Assembly (NCBI GenBank): GCA_036788215.1
Contig: DAIQNV010000072.1
Location: 1-16,104, forward strand
Source: DAIQNV01 sp036788215
Lineage (GTDB): Bacteria > Planctomycetota > Phycisphaerae > Phycisphaerales > UBA1924
Direction: 5' to 3'
Length of the DNA: 16,104 bases
The notes below the pieces were generated by a model, which saw only the letters and a list, made by a program, of their open reading frames with translations, was not told where the DNA came from and ran no database searches. Numbering within the stretch: position 1 is the first letter of the stretch; each line of letters begins with the position of its first letter. Made by a program: the position numbers and the translations under genes. Shown piece after piece: positions 14,598 to 16,104 of this stretch.

Positions 14598-14623
14598 CAC
14601 TGACCCGGCTCCGCGGGTCAGTG
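14598..14623 (+). repeat. A module, copy 2
   Basis: Identical to A copy 1 and 126 bases downstream of it. The identical right flank runs up to the gap. Confidence 0.9.
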
Positions 14624-14641
14624 CCGCCCCACGCCGGGTGC

Positions 14642-14741
14642 NNNNNNNNNNNNNNNNNNNNNNNNNNNNNNNNNNNNNNNNNNNNNNNNNNNNNNNNNNN
14701 NNNNNNNNNNNNNNNNNNNNNNNNNNNNNNNNNNNNNNNNN
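14642..14741. other. Assembly gap (100 Ns)
   Basis: Exactly 100 Ns, the usual placeholder for a scaffold gap of unknown size. The left edge ends GGGTGC and the right edge starts CGTGGTCG, the two sides of the same junction in copy 1. Confidence 0.98.
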
Positions 14742-14773
14742 CGTGGTCGATCCGCCTCCGCGGATCGGCCACG
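14742..14773 (+). repeat. B module, copy 2
   Basis: Identical in stem and loop to B copy 1, beginning at the first base after the gap; followed by AACGACCGACCCCGAAC. Confidence 0.9.
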
Positions 14774-14840
14774 AACGACCGACCCCGAACCACCACCCCT
14801 CGCCCGCTGCTTTCCCCTCGCCGCTCGCCGCCTCCCCCAC

Positions 14841-14872
14841 TCCGTCTCTCCGTCTCTCCGTCTCTCCATCTC
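14841..14872 (+). repeat. Period-8 pyrimidine microsatellite
   Basis: Four tandem copies of TCCGTCTC, the last one TCCATCTC. It lies about 40 bases past the stop of the minus-strand holA gene, so it would appear as a GA-rich stretch in that transcript. Confidence 0.9.
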
Positions 14873-14911
14873 TCCCCACTTGGCCCTTTGTCCATTTGGA
14901 ATCTGGCTATT

Positions 14912-15976
14912 TCATCGGCCCCTCGCGCCCCGCGAGGGATGCAACGCCCCACTCAACCGAAGCGCAATCCGCTCCGCCGCCCGCTCACCCGTCCCCAGCC
15001 CCGACTTGCTCCGACGCTCCGCATCGACCGCATCATCGAGCAGGTCGATCGTCATCAAGGGGTCCAGCCGCGTCGCCGCCGCCAGGATCGCATCCGCCGC
15101 ACCTCCCCACCCCGCCAGCTTCTTCAGGTTGAACCCCCGGATACCCGCCGCGTTCCCCGCCGCCACCATGTGGATGTTCGTCGCCGTCTGCGCCGCCGCG
15201 ATCACCGCCATCACACCCGCGTCCGAAGAACTGTTGTCGAAGATGTGCCGCAGCGTCCGGATCGCCTGCTCAGGCCGCGTCATCGCGATCGCGTCCTTCA
15301 CCTCCGGGAACGCGTTCTCGTGCTGATACCCCTCCCCCGCCAACTCCAGGATCAACTCCACCGTGATCGCCCCCCCGCGCCCCGCCGCCACCGCCAGCTT
15401 CTCGATCTCCCGCTCCAGACGCGCCAGGTCCGTCCCCAGCCTCTGGACCAGCAGGTTCGCCGCATCCGGCGCGATCGTCGCGTCATTCAGCTTCGCAAAC
15501 TCCCTCACACGGCTCACCGCCTGGGGCACCGTCGGGGGCTCACACTTCCGCACCGCCGCCGTCGGGCACGCGACGACCGCCTTCAGAAAGTTCGAAGGCC
15601 CCAGCCCCTTCCCACGCATCAAGAGCGTCGCCCCCTCCGCCGGCGCCTCCGCGTACCGCGTGAACAGGGGCAGCGTCTCCCCCAGGATCACCCGCTCCGC
15701 GTTGTCCAGCACCACCAGCTTGTGCGCCGCCATCAGCCCGAACGAGCGGCACTCATCCAAGACCTCCGCCGCCGTCGACTCCCCCATCGACTCCCCGTCA
15801 AACCGAACGGTGTCGAACTCCCCGTGCGCCTTCTTCATCGCCGCCCGCAGTTCCTCGCTGTACTTCGTCTGCAGCCCGAAGTCCTTCCCGAGCAGGAGCG
15901 CCATCGTCGTCCCCGCCCCGAGGTCCCCCCGATCAGTGACCCCCGCCGCCTTCGTTCCCGCCGCCTTCTTCGCCAT
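14912..15976 (-). CDS. holA: DNA polymerase III subunit delta
   Basis: HolA is the clamp-loader wrench that opens the beta sliding clamp, acting with delta prime and tau/gamma. The 354-residue product starts with a basic linker (MAKKAAGTKAAG) and then the AAA+-like domain I. MALLLGKDFGLQTKYSEELR (25-44) resembles the usual nucleotide-fold start without a P-loop, as expected for delta. Domain II shows the family signature LLVQRLGTDLARLEREIEKL (175-194), followed by the domain III helices (VKDAIAMTRPEQAIRTLRHI, 226-245). Identity rests on that signature and the overall layout. The ATG at 15976 has no Shine-Dalgarno, but a -10-like TATTCT ends six bases before it, implying leaderless mRNA; an open frame continues upstream into repeat sequence and I reject it. 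The gene is flanked on both sides by A and B repeat modules. Confidence 0.92.
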   Translation of the reverse strand: MAKKAAGTKAAGVTDRGDLGAGTTMALLLGKDFGLQTKYSEELRAAMKKAHGEFDTVRFDGESMGESTAAEVLDECRSFGLMAAHKLVVLDNAERVILGETLPLFTRYAEAPAEGATLLMRGKGLGPSNFLKAVVACPTAAVRKCEPPTVPQAVSRVREFAKLNDATIAPDAANLLVQRLGTDLARLEREIEKLAVAAGRGGAITVELILELAGEGYQHENAFPEVKDAIAMTRPEQAIRTLRHIFDNSSSDAGVMAVIAAAQTATNIHMVAAGNAAGIRGFNLKKLAGWGGAADAILAAATRLDPLMTIDLLDDAVDAERRSKSGLGTGERAAERIALRLSGALHPSRGARGR

Positions 15977-15982
15977 ACCCAG

Positions 15983-15988
15983 AGAATA
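15983..15988 (-). promoter_or_regulatory. Candidate -10 box that would give a leaderless holA mRNA
   Basis: Minus-strand TATTCT, the best TATAAT match of the series, ends six bases before the ATG at 15976. Transcription would begin at or next to the start codon. Confidence 0.5.
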
Positions 15989-16027
15989 GAGCCACACCAC
16001 CCCCCGCGCACCGCCCCCCATGGGTGC

Positions 16028-16050
16028 CACTGGCCGCTCGCCGGCCAGTG
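16028..16050 (+). repeat. A module, copy 3 (compensated variant)
   Basis: CACTGGCCG and CGGCCAGTG form a perfect 9-bp stem with loop CTCGC. Relative to copies 1 and 2 the stem sequence differs on both arms while pairing is kept. It is preceded by GGGTGC, as in the other modules. Confidence 0.88.
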
Positions 16051-16058
16051 CCGGGTGC

Positions 16059-16090
16059 CGTGGTCGATCCGGCCCTGCGGATCGGCCACG
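16059..16090 (+). repeat. B module, copy 3
   Basis: CGTGGTCGATCCG and CGGATCGGCCACG pair over 13 positions with the same T-G wobble; the loop is changed to GCCCTG. It follows A copy 3 after CCGGGTGC, and ends AACGAAAGACACCG at the window edge. Confidence 0.88.
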
Positions 16091-16104
16091 AACGAAAGAC
16101 ACCG

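Larger units (their letters stand above)
14377..14911. other. 535-base intergenic region: repeat hairpins, assembly gap, pyrimidine repeat
   Basis: It carries, in order, hairpin C, a half-copy of module B, intact A and B, a 50-base spacer, A again, 100 Ns, B again, an unremarkable stretch, a period-8 pyrimidine repeat, and an A/T-richer 30 bases next to the holA stop. Open frames through it are artefacts of the palindromes. No gene is supported. Confidence 0.85.

Noticed and set aside
14386..14773. CRISPR array
   Set aside because: Repeats are paired palindromic modules with a 126-base period and no uniform short spacers; no cas genes.
14446..15132. Open frames running through the repeats and the N gap on both strands
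   Set aside because: They exist only because the repeats lack stops and the Ns translate as X; no family match or ribosome binding site.
15977..16102. 42-residue N-terminal extension of HolA
   Set aside because: It would be encoded by the A and B repeat palindromes, and a -10 box lies just before the ATG at 15976.

Overview
The window reads as high-GC DNA (roughly two thirds G+C or more by eye) from a Planctomycetota-like bacterium, most likely near the class Phycisphaerae. This is an inference. It rests on the secreted protein at 4011-4703, which ends in a VPGP / hydrophobic / RRRR sorting tail of the PEP-CTERM type, on the base and codon use, and on short intergenic sequence families of a kind I associate with that phylum. 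A run of exactly 100 Ns at 14642-14741 is a scaffold gap, so this is a draft or metagenome assembly.

Layout from left to right: sucD (succinyl-CoA synthetase alpha, +); a small two-helix membrane protein (-); a methyl-accepting chemotaxis protein (-); a secreted PEP-CTERM-like protein (-); a RarD-type permease (-), divergent from cysC (APS kinase, +); a PAP/bisphosphate phosphatase of the CysQ/HAL2 family (+); a membrane-bound hybrid histidine kinase (-); a lipoprotein of the endonuclease/exonuclease/phosphatase fold (-); a divergent SLC13-type transporter with two RCK_C domains (+); an extended-SDR NAD-dependent epimerase/dehydratase (+); a cluster of palindromic repeats interrupted by the gap; and holA (DNA polymerase III delta, -). 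Another copy of the repeat pair lies upstream of holA at the window edge. Genes are mostly single transcription units with their own promoters and terminators, not long operons.

A loose functional thread is sulfate: a candidate sulfate-type SLC13 transporter, cysC (makes PAPS) and the PAP phosphatase (removes the by-product of PAPS use). No ATP sulfurylase gene lies in the window. The remaining genes are central metabolism, signalling, surface proteins and replication.

The most notable non-coding content is the repeat family at 14386-14773 and 16028-16090. It has two hairpin modules (A and B) that recur in the same order and show compensatory base changes between copies, and the assembly breaks inside one copy. 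A TAnnnT -10-like box recurs upstream of nine of the twelve genes. In holA and the SLC13 gene, and nearly so in rarD, it sits so close to the start codon that leaderless or near-leaderless mRNA is likely, in agreement with the absence of a Shine-Dalgarno sequence there. I do not see a CRISPR array, rRNA, tRNA, transposase, prophage or obvious defence system.
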